Assembly: GCF_000299875.1 (NCBI RefSeq)
Contig: NZ_AMRK01000008.1
Span: 1-64,000 of the forward strand
Direction: 5' to 3'
From: Celeribacter baekdonensis B30
GTDB lineage: Bacteria; Pseudomonadota; Alphaproteobacteria; Rhodobacterales; Rhodobacteraceae
DNA length: 64,000 nt
Positions 41,864-51,507 of the stretch are shown here, one piece after another (positions within the stretch are counted from its first letter, which is position 1; every line of letters begins with the position of its first letter). A model generated the notes under the pieces. That model saw only the letters and a list, made by a program, of their open reading frames with translations. It had not been told where the DNA came from and did no database searches. Made by a program: the position numbers and the translations under genes.

Positions 41864-42953
41864 GTTGCGCGCGTTTCCAATGACTTAACGCATCTGGACC
41901 GATCTGCTCAACGCGCTGCAATGCGTAGCGTGGTGCCTGTCGCAATCGGTCAATCCCAAGCGCACCTAGCCCCGGCATCCCTTCCGCGCCAATCGCAAGC
42001 CCAGCGGTAAACAGTGCCACATGATCGGGCAAATGCGCGCCCATCAACGAGGCCGCCAATGCCCCGCCGCCTTCGCAAAACACCCGCGTTAAACCGCGCG
42101 CGCCAAGCGCCTCAAGGCTCGCTTTGGGATCGAGCTGACCATAGACCACGGGGGCCTCGATCAGCTCCGCGCCGAGCCCGGCCCAGACAGATTTCAGCTC
42201 GGGTGAGACATCGGGGCCATGGACGATCCAAACCGGCACCTCCTGCGCCGTGCGCGCCAGTTGCCCGCTCAAAGGCAGATCAAGACGACGCGACATCACC
42301 ACGCGCACAGGTTGATGCGACACGCCAAGACCACGCACCGTCAGGCTTGGATCATCGGCGCGGGCCGTGCCCGCGCCGACCAAAACCGCATCATGAGTGG
42401 CGCGCATCGCATGGACACGCCGCCGCGCCAAGGGGCCGGTGATCCATTGGCTTTCACCCGTCGCCGTCGCAATCCGACCGTCCCACGAGAGTGCAAGTTT
42501 CAGTGTCACCATCGGACGGCCCAAAATCACCTTGGACAGGAAACCTTCTTGCGCCGCGCGGGCTTCCGCTTCGCAGACACCCGTGGTTAATTTTATCCCC
42601 GCACTTTGCAAAAGCGCAAAGCCGCGCCCATTCACCCGTGGGTCCGGGTCGCCCAGGGCCACGACCACGCGGGTGATGCCCGCCGCAATCAGAGCCTCAG
42701 CACAGGGCGGGGTTTTGCCATGGTGAGAACAGGGCTCAAGCGTGACATAGGCCGTGGCCCCACGCGCCGCATCGCCCGCTTGCGCCAAAGCCATGGTTTC
42801 GGCGTGGGGACGACCGCCGGGCTGGGTCCACCCCCGCCCAACGACCCGGCTTTCGCGCATGATCACACAGCCAACAGCCGGGTTTGGCCAAGTGCGGCCA
42901 AGCCCGCGCGCTGCCAGAGAGAGCGCGTGCCGCATGGGTCCGACATCGGGCAT
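41853..42953 (-). CDS. ribD: Bifunctional riboflavin deaminase/reductase RibD
   Basis: 366 residues. N-terminal deaminase: H-A-E (RPHAETMAL) and P-C-x8-C (EPCSHHGKTPPCAEAL) for zinc. C-terminal reductase: LKLALSWDGRIATATGESQWITGP and VGAGTARADDPSLTVR. It does the second and third steps of riboflavin synthesis from GTP. Its end overlaps the convergent kpsC by 11 bases. It follows nrdR by 6 bases, the usual alphaproteobacterial order, but is cut off from ribE by the capsule genes. Confidence 0.96.
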   Translation of the reverse strand: MPDVGPMRHALSLAARGLGRTWPNPAVGCVIMRESRVVGRGWTQPGGRPHAETMALAQAGDAARGATAYVTLEPCSHHGKTPPCAEALIAAGITRVVVALGDPDPRVNGRGFALLQSAGIKLTTGVCEAEARAAQEGFLSKVILGRPMVTLKLALSWDGRIATATGESQWITGPLARRRVHAMRATHDAVLVGAGTARADDPSLTVRGLGVSHQPVRVVMSRRLDLPLSGQLARTAQEVPVWIVHGPDVSPELKSVWAGLGAELIEAPVVYGQLDPKASLEALGARGLTRVFCEGGGALAASLMGAHLPDHVALFTAGLAIGAEGMPGLGALGIDRLRQAPRYALQRVEQIGPDALSHWKRAQPTD

Positions 42954-42959
42954 AGGGGC

Positions 42960-43427
42960 TTACTCGTCGTGCTTGCCTTCCGGGCGCAACTCACTGACAA
43001 ATTTGTCAAAATCGTCTGCGGCCTGGAAGTTTTTGTAAACCGACGCAAAGCGCACATAGGCCACGGTATCAATCCGCGCGAGGCTTTCCATCACGATCTC
43101 ACCGATGGTTTTCGATGGGATATCCGTCTCGCCCAGGCTCTCAAGACGCCGCACGATGCCAGAGATCATCTGATCCAGACGCTCCGGTTCAATCGGGCGT
43201 TTTTGCGCGGCGATCCGGATCGAGCGTTCGAGTTTATCACGATCAAAATCCTCGCGGCGACCATTGGTTTTCACCACCACCAGATCGCGCAGTTGCACGC
43301 GTTCATAGGTGGTAAACCGACCGCCACAGGCCGAACAAAACCGTCGCCGCCGAATGGCGACATGGTCCTCAGCCGGACGGCTGTCTTTCACTTGGGTATC
43401 TACATTTCCGCAAAATGGACAACGCAT
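42960..43427 (-). CDS. nrdR: Transcriptional repressor NrdR
   Basis: 155 residues. N-terminal zinc ribbon [43 protein letters not shown] (C-x2-C and C-x2-C) and an ATP-cone domain starting [17 protein letters not shown]. NrdR represses ribonucleotide reductase genes in response to ATP/dATP. It leads the nrdR-ribD unit. The upstream 133 bases contain a short hairpin (GTGGGG/CCCCAC at 43463-43480) but no obvious NrdR box. Confidence 0.97.
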   Translation of the reverse strand: MRCPFCGNVDTQVKDSRPAEDHVAIRRRRFCSACGGRFTTYERVQLRDLVVVKTNGRREDFDRDKLERSIRIAAQKRPIEPERLDQMISGIVRRLESLGETDIPSKTIGEIVMESLARIDTVAYVRFASVYKNFQAADDFDKFVSELRPEGKHDE

Positions 43428-43560
43428 GTCGCGTCCCCTCTTCTGTTCACTGCCTCGTTGTTGTGGGGTCTTTGCCCCACTTATCCACAGGCACTATAGG
43501 GGGAAGCCTAGAATTTGGGTAGATCAAATTTTAACCACGACATGTGGTAGCGACATTCAT

Positions 43561-43980
43561 TTAGCGCAGCAAGGCCACAAGCTTGCGCAGATGCGGACGC
43601 GCGCGATGTTCGAAAAGGTAAAGCCCTTGCCATGTGCCAAGGGTCATTCGCCCCGAGATGACAGGTATTGTGATCGTTGTCGGCAGCAAGGCGGATTTGA
43701 TATGGGCCGGCATATCGTCCGGCCCCTCATAGGTATGGGTCAAATAGGCCATGGCGGGGTCCGTCGTAGGCGGCACCAGCCGGTGAAAAAATGCGGCAAG
43801 ATCGGTTTGCACCTCGGGGTCGGCGTTTTCCTGGATCACGAGGGAGGCGGAGGTGTGTTGGACCATCAGAGTCAGCGCCGCCTCCATCGGTCCCTCCCCC
43901 GCGACCCAGCGCGCCACATCTGCGGTGATCTCATACAGCCCTGGCCCGTGGGTTGGAATTTCGAACAGGTGGTGGCTCAT
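43561..43980 (-). CDS. yjbQ: YjbQ family protein (UPF0047)
   Basis: 139 residues with the UPF0047 pattern: EAALTLMVQHTSASLVIQENADPEV, DFFHRLVP-type segment FFHRLVPPT, HIKSALLPTTITIPVISGRMTLGTWQGLYLFEHR. Three conserved His positions (QHTSAS, AHIKS, EHRARPH) suggest metal binding. Members show weak thiamine-phosphate synthase activity in E. coli complementation; the true role is unclear. It starts inside the stop of the preceding exported-protein gene (4-base overlap). Confidence 0.92.
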   Translation of the reverse strand: MSHHLFEIPTHGPGLYEITADVARWVAGEGPMEAALTLMVQHTSASLVIQENADPEVQTDLAAFFHRLVPPTTDPAMAYLTHTYEGPDDMPAHIKSALLPTTITIPVISGRMTLGTWQGLYLFEHRARPHLRKLVALLR

Positions 43981-44465
43981 TCACAGGCCTCCTGCCAGAT
44001 GAAATCCTCATAGTTCCAGCAATAGCCCGCGGCTTCATAAGCGTCCGAAAAGCTGAACACCGCGTAATTTATACTGTCGGGGAGACACTCAAGCCGGGCG
44101 AGTTCGTCCTCGCCCTGTTCAACGATCAGCCCGGCGGACAGCTCATGTTCCTCGCTCATCCGATCCAGCGCGCCCCACAGGCGATAGGTCACCGCGCCGT
44201 TGTGCAGGCTGAGATCCTCCCAAATTGAGCGGCCGACACCGGGCCAAGGCGTGAAGTCGATCTGATCGTATAGGCGATGCAGGGTCAACTCCGGCGTCTG
44301 ACCGGGGCGGCCAAAACGGTAAACCACGCCCGTCTCATCGGTTTCAAGCACCACCGTTTTGCCATTTGCAAAGGTGCATTGAAACAGCGGCTCCGCCTGA
44401 GCGACAGCGTCAAAAGGCATCGCACACAAGGGCAACACACCTAACCCAATCGAAAATCGCACCAT
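43977..44465 (-). CDS. Exported protein of unknown function
   Basis: 162 residues. A signal peptide (MVRFSIGLGVLPLCAMPFDAVAQA) with cleavage near AQA-EP. The mature part has CTFANGKTVVLETDETGVVYRFGRPGQTPELTL and ends in a Cys/Trp-rich segment (AAGYCWNYEDFIWQEACE), so disulphides in the periplasm are likely. The family resembles Rhodobacteraceae hypotheticals only. It is coupled to yjbQ by a 4-base overlap. Confidence 0.8.
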   Translation of the reverse strand: MVRFSIGLGVLPLCAMPFDAVAQAEPLFQCTFANGKTVVLETDETGVVYRFGRPGQTPELTLHRLYDQIDFTPWPGVGRSIWEDLSLHNGAVTYRLWGALDRMSEEHELSAGLIVEQGEDELARLECLPDSINYAVFSFSDAYEAAGYCWNYEDFIWQEACE

Positions 44466-44539
44466 CTTGGCCCCTTACACAAACCTGTTCGCGGCAAATC
44501 TAACCGCGTGGGCCGCGAATGGAAATGGGCGCTCTCGCG

Positions 44540-44800
44540 CTATTGCGCCACGCAGGTCACGGTTGGCCCCGCAGCATCCGATGAGAGCGTGGCACTGACC
44601 ACCGTGGCGGCATGGACAGGGGCGAAAAACACAGATTCGAGCGTTGCGACACAGCGGTCGAGGTCTTCGGGCAGCTCGGTGATGACAATGGTCTCAGGGT
44701 CGGCAAGTGCCGGCGTTTGCGCCGTCCCATCGGTCATGGCAAGCGCGGCCCCGGCAACGATCAGGGTCATGGCAATCAAGGCTTTGGTCGTCCAGGACAT
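44540..44800 (-). CDS. Small exported protein of unknown function
   Basis: 86 residues. N-terminal hydrophobic signal (KALIAMTLIVAGAALAMT) with probable cleavage around GTAQT, then a short acidic domain with two Cys (DRCVATLE and VTCVAQ) that could pair. A good ribosome site (GGGAGAG) precedes the ATG at 44800. No family recognised. Probably transcribed with the two genes to its left (74 bases). Confidence 0.72.
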   Translation of the reverse strand: MSWTTKALIAMTLIVAGAALAMTDGTAQTPALADPETIVITELPEDLDRCVATLESVFFAPVHAATVVSATLSSDAAGPTVTCVAQ

Positions 44801-44890
44801 GACAGCTCTCCCGTGGATCTATACAGAGGAAACGCTTCAAAGGTTAATTCGGATTAAACGCCGCCACAGCTTTTTGTGGATAACTAGATT

Positions 44891-45286
44891 TTACCCCTCG
44901 GACGCCGTGAAACGATCCCGCGCCGCCGCAATATCAGGCATGTTGTGCCCTGCCCAATCTATCATCGCATGCAGCGGCATCAGGAAAGAGCGGCCAAGAT
45001 CGGTCAGGCTATAGGCGACGCTCGGCGGTTTGGTGTCGAACACCTCACGACGCACCAGCCCGTCACGTTCGAGATCGCGCAGGCTTTGCGTCAGCATCCG
45101 TTTGGAAATATCCGGCAAGGCCCGCCCCAGCGCATTGAACCGCTGTGCACCATTCTCCAGTTCCAGCAAAATCAGTGTCGTCCATTTGGCCGCCAGATGA
45201 TCCAACACCTGCCGCACCGGGCAGTTTTTCGGGTCAAACCCGTCGGCTTTCCATTGCTCTATCCGGCTTTGGGCGCTGTCACGCAT
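44891..45286 (-). CDS. HxlR-type transcriptional regulator (QorR/YtfH-like)
   Basis: 131 residues with the HxlR winged [82 protein letters not shown]. The single Cys at the domain start is the redox-sensing position used in QorR/YodB-like proteins. It is divergent from the QorB-like reductase, as E. coli ytfH is from ytfG, and a palindrome lies between them. So it probably represses both in response to quinones or diamide. Start at ATG 45286; a frame further upstream would pass through the operator. Confidence 0.88.
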   Translation of the reverse strand: MRDSAQSRIEQWKADGFDPKNCPVRQVLDHLAAKWTTLILLELENGAQRFNALGRALPDISKRMLTQSLRDLERDGLVRREVFDTKPPSVAYSLTDLGRSFLMPLHAMIDWAGHNMPDIAAARDRFTASEG

Positions 45287-45346
45287 CTGATGTGGTTCCC
45301 TCTGTGTGCCCTGGGACTGAAAAAGTGCCTCCTTTTCACGTCCGAC

Positions 45347-45369
45347 ATAAGTCTCTAGGTGAGACCTAT
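45347..45369. promoter_or_regulatory. Operator-like palindrome between hxlR-type gene and qorB
   Basis: ATAAGTCTC-TAGGT-GAGACCTAT, an inverted repeat with 8 of 9 arm positions matching and a 5-base spacer. It lies 30 bases before the qorB start, overlapping the likely promoter of both divergent genes. Confidence 0.7.
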
Positions 45370-45398
45370 ACTCATTTCCGCACTGAAAGGGAAGACAC

Positions 45399-46241
45399 AT
45401 GACAACCTATCTCGTCACCGGCGCCTCCGGCCAATTGGGTCAACGCGTCATCGACGCCCGCGTTGCCAAAAGCGACATCATCGCCTTGGTGCGCTCGGAG
45501 AAAGCCGCAGAAGACTATGCCGCCAAAGGCATCGCCACCCGCTTTGGCGACTACACCGACAAAGCCAAGCTCGAGGCGGCCTTTGCCGGGGTGGATCGCC
45601 TGCTTTTGATCTCCTCTTCCGAAATTGGTCAACGCGCCGCGCAGCATGGCAATGTCATCGCAGCGGCCAAGGCGGCGGGCGTGTCCTTCATCGCTTACAC
45701 CTCGATCCTGAATGCCCAAGACAGCGCCATGGCGCTGGCCGAAGAGCACAAAGCCACCGAAGATATGTTGGCTGCCTCGGGCATTGCCCACACGCTGTTG
45801 CGCAATGGCTGGTATTCCGAAAACATCACCATGACTCTGGACCAAGACCTTGAATTAGGACAACATTTTGGGGCGGCTGGCGCGGGTAAACTCGCCACCG
45901 CCACGCGTCAGGATTACGCAGATGCGGCGGCTGTTGTCTTGGCCGGGGGCCATGATGGGGAGGTGTTGGAGCTTGCCGGCGATGAGGGCTACACGCTGGC
46001 AGACTATGCCGCGCTTGTCTCTGAGCTGTCCGGCAAAGCAGTCACCTATACCGACATGCCAGAGGCGGCATTCACCGAAGCGCTCGTCGGCGCGGGCCTG
46101 CCCGCAGGGTTTGCCGCGATCTTGGCGGATTCGGACGCAAAGGCGGCTGAGGGCGCGTTGTTTGACGACAGCAAAACGCTCTCAAAGCTGATCGGTCGCC
46201 CGACCGAACCGATTGCGGAAACGATCAAAGCCGCGCTCTGA
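45399..46241 (+). CDS. NAD(P)H-binding quinone oxidoreductase, QorB-like (YtfG family)
   Basis: 280 residues of the NmrA/atypical SDR type. The N-terminal nucleotide loop is [15 protein letters not shown] (G-x-x-G-x-x-G), then RSEKA after strand 2 for NADPH. The body, [47 protein letters not shown] and [12 protein letters not shown], is typical of QorB (YtfG). It reduces quinones with NADPH. Divergent from an HxlR regulator; together they form a QorR/QorB-type redox-responsive pair. Exact substrate not known. Confidence 0.87.
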   Translation: MTTYLVTGASGQLGQRVIDARVAKSDIIALVRSEKAAEDYAAKGIATRFGDYTDKAKLEAAFAGVDRLLLISSSEIGQRAAQHGNVIAAAKAAGVSFIAYTSILNAQDSAMALAEEHKATEDMLAASGIAHTLLRNGWYSENITMTLDQDLELGQHFGAAGAGKLATATRQDYADAAAVVLAGGHDGEVLELAGDEGYTLADYAALVSELSGKAVTYTDMPEAAFTEALVGAGLPAGFAAILADSDAKAAEGALFDDSKTLSKLIGRPTEPIAETIKAAL

Positions 46242-46278
46242 TCCTGCGCCTCACGACCCTGACCGTCCGCGGTCGGGG

Positions 46279-46581
46279 TCACATCCGGGAGTCGTCAAAA
46301 ATCGCGTCGCCCATCTGGTCGATAAAGATTTGCGCCTTGCGCAGGCTTTCCCGCCGCGCATCGTCGATGTCACTCATCGTATCGGCGCGGATCATCATAT
46401 GGGCGCGGGTCTCGCCGCCAAAATCCTTTTCGATCCGTGCCGCAATGCGATAGCCGCTCTCGGCCTTCATCGGCTCCGAGAAGATGCGGTAGTCATTGCC
46501 GTAAAGCTCGGGCTTTGCGGTGGATTGCGACGTGGCGGCGGGCTTTGACGCGCCACCGAAGAGTTTCGAGAAAAGGGACAT
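46279..46581 (-). CDS. HlyU family protein
   Basis: 100 residues. After MSLFSKLFGG and an Ala/Ser linker, the HlyU fold follows: YNDYRI-type GNDYRIFSEPMKAESGYRIAARIEKDFGGETRAHMMIRADTMSDIDDARRESLRKAQIFIDQMGDAIF. HlyU of Vibrio activates haemolysin genes, but short alphaproteobacterial versions have no known regulon. The ATG at 46581 has GGAGG nearby. Convergent with qorB, 37 bases between stops. Confidence 0.88.
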   Translation of the reverse strand: MSLFSKLFGGASKPAATSQSTAKPELYGNDYRIFSEPMKAESGYRIAARIEKDFGGETRAHMMIRADTMSDIDDARRESLRKAQIFIDQMGDAIFDDSRM

Positions 46582-46684
46582 GCGGGCCTCCAGTTTGAGA
46601 GGCAGTTTGACGGGCGGCGACGGGGAGTGCAAGCCGCGCTTCGCCTGACCGGGGGCTGGCGAATAGCAGAAGGATCGCAGGCAT

Positions 46685-47194
46685 TTAACGCCCAGATGAA
46701 CAAAGCGTATCTACCAAAGATTGGATAGTAGACCAGTTAGCAACTAATGCAGCCAATCCTGTCGCCCAGAAGCTCACTTTCCATAGTAAGGCGCGATCGG
46801 AGACTTTTCCGAGAAATAATTTCTCCCAAGCAAACGCCTCTCGGAATTTTGCGTCACTTGTTCCATAGAAGTGCTTTTGGCTATGTTGATATTGTCCTCC
46901 ATCAGCATTTTCGGCTCCCAATTCTCTTTCAAATTCAATCAGTTTGACTCGCAATATCGAGCGAACCTTACTCAACAATTCAAGGCGCACCAACACAAAG
47001 AATGAAATGATTGTCGGAACAAAAAATATCAGATCATTGAGACCTGTAACTTTTTGAAAAGCAAAAGCGTAAATCGCACCAATTACAGCAACAAAAAATT
47101 GCTCAAGTCTGTCAGTGCGTGAGTGTATCTCAAGAACTTCCTGAGACATCATTTCATACTGCTTCAATATAAATTCTTGTTCTTTCTTAACCAT
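46685..47194 (-). CDS. Membrane protein of unknown function (AT-rich, probably acquired)
   Basis: 169 residues, not recognised. Start MVKKEQEFILKQYEMMSQEVLEIHSRTDRLEQ is helical, then two close membrane helices (FFVAVIGAIYAFAF and LIFFVPTIISFFVLV), a charged middle part (ELGAENADGGQYQHSQKHFYGTSD) and a third helix (LLWKVSFWATGLAALVANW). Codon use is far AT-richer than its neighbours hlyU and rpoD, pointing to recent arrival. Similar small two-plus-one-helix proteins act as membrane effectors in some defence systems, but nothing in the sequence proves that. The ATG has GAGG upstream. Confidence 0.7.
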   Translation of the reverse strand: MVKKEQEFILKQYEMMSQEVLEIHSRTDRLEQFFVAVIGAIYAFAFQKVTGLNDLIFFVPTIISFFVLVRLELLSKVRSILRVKLIEFERELGAENADGGQYQHSQKHFYGTSDAKFREAFAWEKLFLGKVSDRALLWKVSFWATGLAALVANWSTIQSLVDTLCSSGR

Positions 47195-47243
47195 TCAACC
47201 TCGCCAAAGTGAACCGCCCCCCTTTCGGGAGGCGCCTCTAACT

Positions 47244-49244
47244 TTACTGATCCAAGAACGACCGCAGTTTGCGCGACCGGCTTGGGTGTTTCAGCTTCCG
47301 CAGAGCTTTCGCTTCGATCTGACGGATGCGTTCGCGGGTCACGCTGAACTGTTGGCCGACTTCTTCCAACGTGTGATCCGTGTTCATCCCGATGCCAAAG
47401 CGCATCCGCAGGACGCGTTCTTCGCGCGGGGTGAGCGAGGCCAGCACGCGGGTGGTGGTCTCTTTCAGGTTTTCCTGAATCGCCGCGTCCAGTGGCAGGA
47501 TCGCGTTTTTGTCCTCGATGAAATCGCCAAGTTGGCTGTCTTCTTCGTCGCCAATCGGGGTTTCCAAAGAGATTGGCTCTTTGGCGATTTTCATCACTTT
47601 GCGGACTTTTTCCAAAGGCATTTGCAGCTTTTCTGCCAATTCCTCAGGCGTCGGTTCGCGGCCGATTTCGTGCAACATCTGACGCCCGGTGCGCACGAGT
47701 TTGTTGATCGTTTCGATCATGTGCACAGGGATACGGATGGTGCGGGCCTGATCCGCGATCGAGCGGGTGATCGCCTGACGGATCCACCAGGTCGCATAGG
47801 TGGAGAATTTATAGCCGCGACGATATTCGAATTTGTCGACGGCTTTCATCAGGCCAATGTTGCCTTCCTGAATGAGATCAAGGAACTGCAACCCGCGGTT
47901 GGTGTATTTCTTGGCGATGGAAATCACCAGACGCAGGTTGGCCTCGACCATTTCCTTCTTGGCCTGACGGGCCTCTTTTTCGCCCTTTTGCACCTGTTGC
48001 ACGATGCGGCGGAACTCAGAAATATCCACACCAACGTACTGACCCACCATGGCCATTTCAGAGCGCAGCTCTTCGACTTTCGGCGTGTGGCGTTCGACAA
48101 ACATCTGCCAGCCGCGCCCGCCTTTTTCGGCCATGCGATCCAACCAAGACGGGTCCAACTCATAGCCGCGATATTCGTCGATGAACTCTTTGCGGTTGAT
48201 CCGCGCCTGATCGGCGAGTTTCACCATGTTGGAGTCGATCGACATGACGCGTTTGTTGATGCCGTAAAGCTGGTCAATCAGCGCTTCGATCCGGTTGTTG
48301 TGCAGGTGAAGCGAGTTCACCAAAACCACAATCTCGGAGCGCAGTTTCTGATAGATCGCTTCCTCATTGTCGGAGAAGCTGTTGTCCTCGTTCAATGTGG
48401 CCGACATCCGCTGATCCTGCATCTCGGACAGGTTGGCGAAGTCTTCGGAAATGCGCGCGAGGGTTTCAAGCACCTGCGGCTTCAACGCCGCTTCCATCGC
48501 CGCCAATGACATGTTGGCCTGTTCGTCGTCGTCCTCGTCGTCATCATCATCCGTGGAGATCGGATTGCCGTCGGCGTCGTATTCTTGCGCCTTCTCTTTG
48601 GTCTCATCCTCAGAGGAAGGGCTGCTCGTGGCCAGACCGCCGACAACGCTTTCTTCGTCATCGCCATCCACGCCCGTGCCAAACGTGGCCTCAAGGTCGA
48701 TCACATCGCGCAAAAGAATGTCTTCGGACAAAAGTTCGTCGTGCCAGATGGTGATCGCCTGAAAGGTCAGCGGGCTTTCGCATAGCCCCAGGATCATCGT
48801 GTTGCGACCGGCCTCGATGCGCTTGGCAATCGCGATCTCGCCTTCGCGCGACAGCAATTCGACAGAGCCCATTTCGCGCAGATACATCCGCACGGGGTCG
48901 TCGGTGCGATCCAGTTTCTCGGTCTCGGACGCCGCCATCGCGACATCGCGCGAGCCCGTGGCCTGAACCAAGGCACCGCCCTTGGCGTCGCCTGCGTCCT
49001 CGTCCTCGACCTCTTCATCTTCAATAATATTGATGCCCATCTCTGAGAGCATCGACATCACATCTTCGATCTGCTCAGAACTCACCTGTTCCGGCGGCAA
49101 CACTTTGTTGAGCTGGTCGTAGGTGATGTAGCCCTTTTCACGAGCCTCAGAGATCATCTTTTTGACCGAGGTCTGGCTTACATCCAGCATGCCATCCTGA
49201 TCTTGATCTTCGGTCTTGGCGTCGTCGTTGTCCTTAGCGGCCAT
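47244..49244 (-). CDS. rpoD: RNA polymerase primary sigma factor RpoD (sigma-70)
   Basis: 666 residues with all sigma-70 regions: region 1.1 ([20 protein letters not shown]), 1.2 ([31 protein letters not shown]), a long acidic non-conserved insert ([11 protein letters not shown]), region 2 ([59 protein letters not shown]), region 3 and region 4 ([54 protein letters not shown]). The ATG has GGGGAG upstream. dnaG lies 277 bases upstream on the same strand, the usual dnaG-rpoD order. Confidence 0.98.
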   Translation of the reverse strand: MAAKDNDDAKTEDQDQDGMLDVSQTSVKKMISEAREKGYITYDQLNKVLPPEQVSSEQIEDVMSMLSEMGINIIEDEEVEDEDAGDAKGGALVQATGSRDVAMAASETEKLDRTDDPVRMYLREMGSVELLSREGEIAIAKRIEAGRNTMILGLCESPLTFQAITIWHDELLSEDILLRDVIDLEATFGTGVDGDDEESVVGGLATSSPSSEDETKEKAQEYDADGNPISTDDDDDEDDDEQANMSLAAMEAALKPQVLETLARISEDFANLSEMQDQRMSATLNEDNSFSDNEEAIYQKLRSEIVVLVNSLHLHNNRIEALIDQLYGINKRVMSIDSNMVKLADQARINRKEFIDEYRGYELDPSWLDRMAEKGGRGWQMFVERHTPKVEELRSEMAMVGQYVGVDISEFRRIVQQVQKGEKEARQAKKEMVEANLRLVISIAKKYTNRGLQFLDLIQEGNIGLMKAVDKFEYRRGYKFSTYATWWIRQAITRSIADQARTIRIPVHMIETINKLVRTGRQMLHEIGREPTPEELAEKLQMPLEKVRKVMKIAKEPISLETPIGDEEDSQLGDFIEDKNAILPLDAAIQENLKETTTRVLASLTPREERVLRMRFGIGMNTDHTLEEVGQQFSVTRERIRQIEAKALRKLKHPSRSRKLRSFLDQ

Positions 49245-49521
49245 ACGGCACTCCCCTTCACGTCACTGTTGGGCCCCATCAGACGCATCGGATAGGCCCG
49301 ACGCCCCCTGTGGTTGACCCGCGAATCACCCCTGTCCCAAGGGCTGATCTTCGGATGAAACGAATCATGTCATGCGATTCGCCGATTCGCTACCCGAATA
49401 CCCATATTTCCTTAACCATTCCTGCACCAGAGGCCACCGAACGCCGCCACCCTCTCGCGCAACAGATAGTGCACAGTTGCCTCAATTCACCTCTCACACA
49501 TCTATGAACGCCTCAACGCGC

Positions 49522-51507
49522 TCACTTTTGCGGATTGATCTTGGACAAAAGCGCATGAAACGCCTCGCGTTCACTGCGCGACAAGGCCAATCCGTTGTCA
49601 GCCACATCAAACTCGGTGCGGTCCTCTGCCTCCGCCTTGGTCGCCCGATTGCGCGCCTCGGCGGCCTGTCGCAACCGCCAGGTCAATTTTTCATCATCCG
49701 CCGCCAAAAGCGCCTCGACGCCTTCGTCCAACTCGGCGCGATAGCCGCGCCTGGCTTTGAGCTTGGTCAATTCTTCGGTCAGGCACATCTGCGCCGTGTC
49801 CGCATCGGGACGGCGCACGGGCGGTGCGATTTGAACATGGGGATGCGACATCACCCGATCAAGGGCCTCTTGCCCAATCATGGCGATCACATTTTGCCGC
49901 AAAGCCGCTGCGTCTGTCTCCTCGGCATGGGTCAGGATGGCGTGGAGCAACGCGCCGTGCTCCTCGGTGCGGGTATGAAGCCCTTCCAATTGCGGCAAGA
50001 ACTGCAAAGCCAGACCTGGATTGCAGATCAACACGGCCAAAACCACCGCTTCGCGCATCAAATCGGCGTTGTTGTCATCGCCCGAGACGATCATCGAGGC
50101 CTTCAGCCCTGCGGTGGGGACTGCGGCAACCTGATAGCGGCCCTGCCCGCCCGATCCCGGCACCCAAGCGCGCCTTGGCGCGCCGTTGCCGCCCCCGCCA
50201 CGCGCCCCACCATTGCCCGACCTTTGTGGCCGGAACAGTTGAAAGCGCATTTCTTTCAGGATTTCGCCGTAATGGCCTTTGATCGAAGCATCGGTGATCG
50301 GCCTAATCGCATCGCGCAGCGCCTTGTCCAACGTGGCGCGCCGTTCCGGGCTGTCGAACACTTTGCCCTCGGTTTCACGCCGCCACAACAGCGTGACCAT
50401 CGGCACCGCCGCGTCCAACACCTCTTGCATCGCGCCCGCGCCTTTGGTCTTGATCAAATCGTCGGGGTCCTGGCCCTCGGGCAGGATTGCAAAGCGCAGC
50501 GATTGCCCGGCCTGAAGCAGCGGCATCGCCAGATCAATCACCCGGTAGGCGGCACGCAGCCCGGCTGTGTCGCCATCCAGCGCGATCACCGGCTCCGGCG
50601 ACATCCGCCACATCAATTGCAATTGCCGCTCGGTGATCGCCGTGCCCAGTGGCGCAACCGTGGCCTCAAACCCGGCTTCCGAAAGCGCGATCACATCCAT
50701 GTAGCCTTCGGAGACGACCAAGGTCTGCCCCTTGCCACAGGCGGCGCGCGCCGGACCGTTGTTGTAAAGCGCCGCCCCCTTATCAAACAGCAACCGCTCC
50801 GGGCCATTGAGGTATTTTGCCCGCGCATTCGGGTCCATCGCGCGACCCCCAAAGGAAATCAGCCGCCCCCGGCCATCGCGGATTGGAAACACGATCCGGT
50901 CGCGAAAGAAATCATACGGCTCGCGGCCGTCGTCAGGCTTGGCGGCAACCCCGGCCTCAATCGCCAGCTCGGCGGAAATGCCCTGATCTTTGAGCGCGCG
51001 CAAAAGCGCGTTGCCGTTGGGAGCAAAACCGATCTCAAAGCGATCACGGGTCTCGGGTTTCATACCGCGCTTGTCGAGATAGGCCCGCGCCTCCGCCCCG
51101 CCCGATTGTTGCAACTGCAGCCGGAAGAACCGGTTCGCCGCCTCATTGACCTCGGCCAAGGCGCTGCGCTTGTCGGTCTGCTCTTGCGCCCTCGGGTCGC
51201 GTTCAGGCATTGGCATTCCGGCTTCGCGCGCCAAAATTTCAACCGCCTCGATGAAAGACACGTTTTCCGTCTCGCGCACAAACGTGATCGCGTCGCCTTT
51301 GGCGTGGCAGCCGAAACAGTAGTAAAATCCTTGTTTGTCATCGACGTGAAACGACGCGGATTTTTCGGCGTGAAACGGACATGGCGCCCACATATCACCT
51401 TTTCCGGCGTTGGATTTGCGCGCATCCCACATGACTTTTCGCCCGACCACATCGGTCAGTGACAGGCGGGTGCGCAGTTCATCCAAGAATCCGGGTGGCA
51501 ATGACAT
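49522..51507 (-). CDS. dnaG: DNA primase
   Basis: 661 residues. N-terminal CHC2 zinc finger (WAPCPFHAEKSASFHVDDKQGFYYCFGCHAKGD), RNA polymerase core with FRDRIVFPIRDGRGRLISFGGR, Toprim with VVSEGYMDVIAL and DGDTAG, then a Gly-rich linker (GNGGARGGGGNG) and the DnaB-binding C-terminal region. It lays down primers for replication. I chose the ATG at 51507 (MSLPPGFLDELRTRLSL), as in homologues; a longer TTG start at 51537 is unlikely. It is separate from the primase-like protein of the integrated element. Confidence 0.98.
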   Translation of the reverse strand: MSLPPGFLDELRTRLSLTDVVGRKVMWDARKSNAGKGDMWAPCPFHAEKSASFHVDDKQGFYYCFGCHAKGDAITFVRETENVSFIEAVEILAREAGMPMPERDPRAQEQTDKRSALAEVNEAANRFFRLQLQQSGGAEARAYLDKRGMKPETRDRFEIGFAPNGNALLRALKDQGISAELAIEAGVAAKPDDGREPYDFFRDRIVFPIRDGRGRLISFGGRAMDPNARAKYLNGPERLLFDKGAALYNNGPARAACGKGQTLVVSEGYMDVIALSEAGFEATVAPLGTAITERQLQLMWRMSPEPVIALDGDTAGLRAAYRVIDLAMPLLQAGQSLRFAILPEGQDPDDLIKTKGAGAMQEVLDAAVPMVTLLWRRETEGKVFDSPERRATLDKALRDAIRPITDASIKGHYGEILKEMRFQLFRPQRSGNGGARGGGGNGAPRRAWVPGSGGQGRYQVAAVPTAGLKASMIVSGDDNNADLMREAVVLAVLICNPGLALQFLPQLEGLHTRTEEHGALLHAILTHAEETDAAALRQNVIAMIGQEALDRVMSHPHVQIAPPVRRPDADTAQMCLTEELTKLKARRGYRAELDEGVEALLAADDEKLTWRLRQAAEARNRATKAEAEDRTEFDVADNGLALSRSEREAFHALLSKINPQK

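Noticed and set aside
49372-51462. Long open frame of 696 codons on the plus strand
   Set aside because: It is antisense to dnaG; the product is Arg/His/Pro-rich without any family pattern. Similar shadows are opposite hom, recJ, glpX, the helicase and the riboflavin genes.
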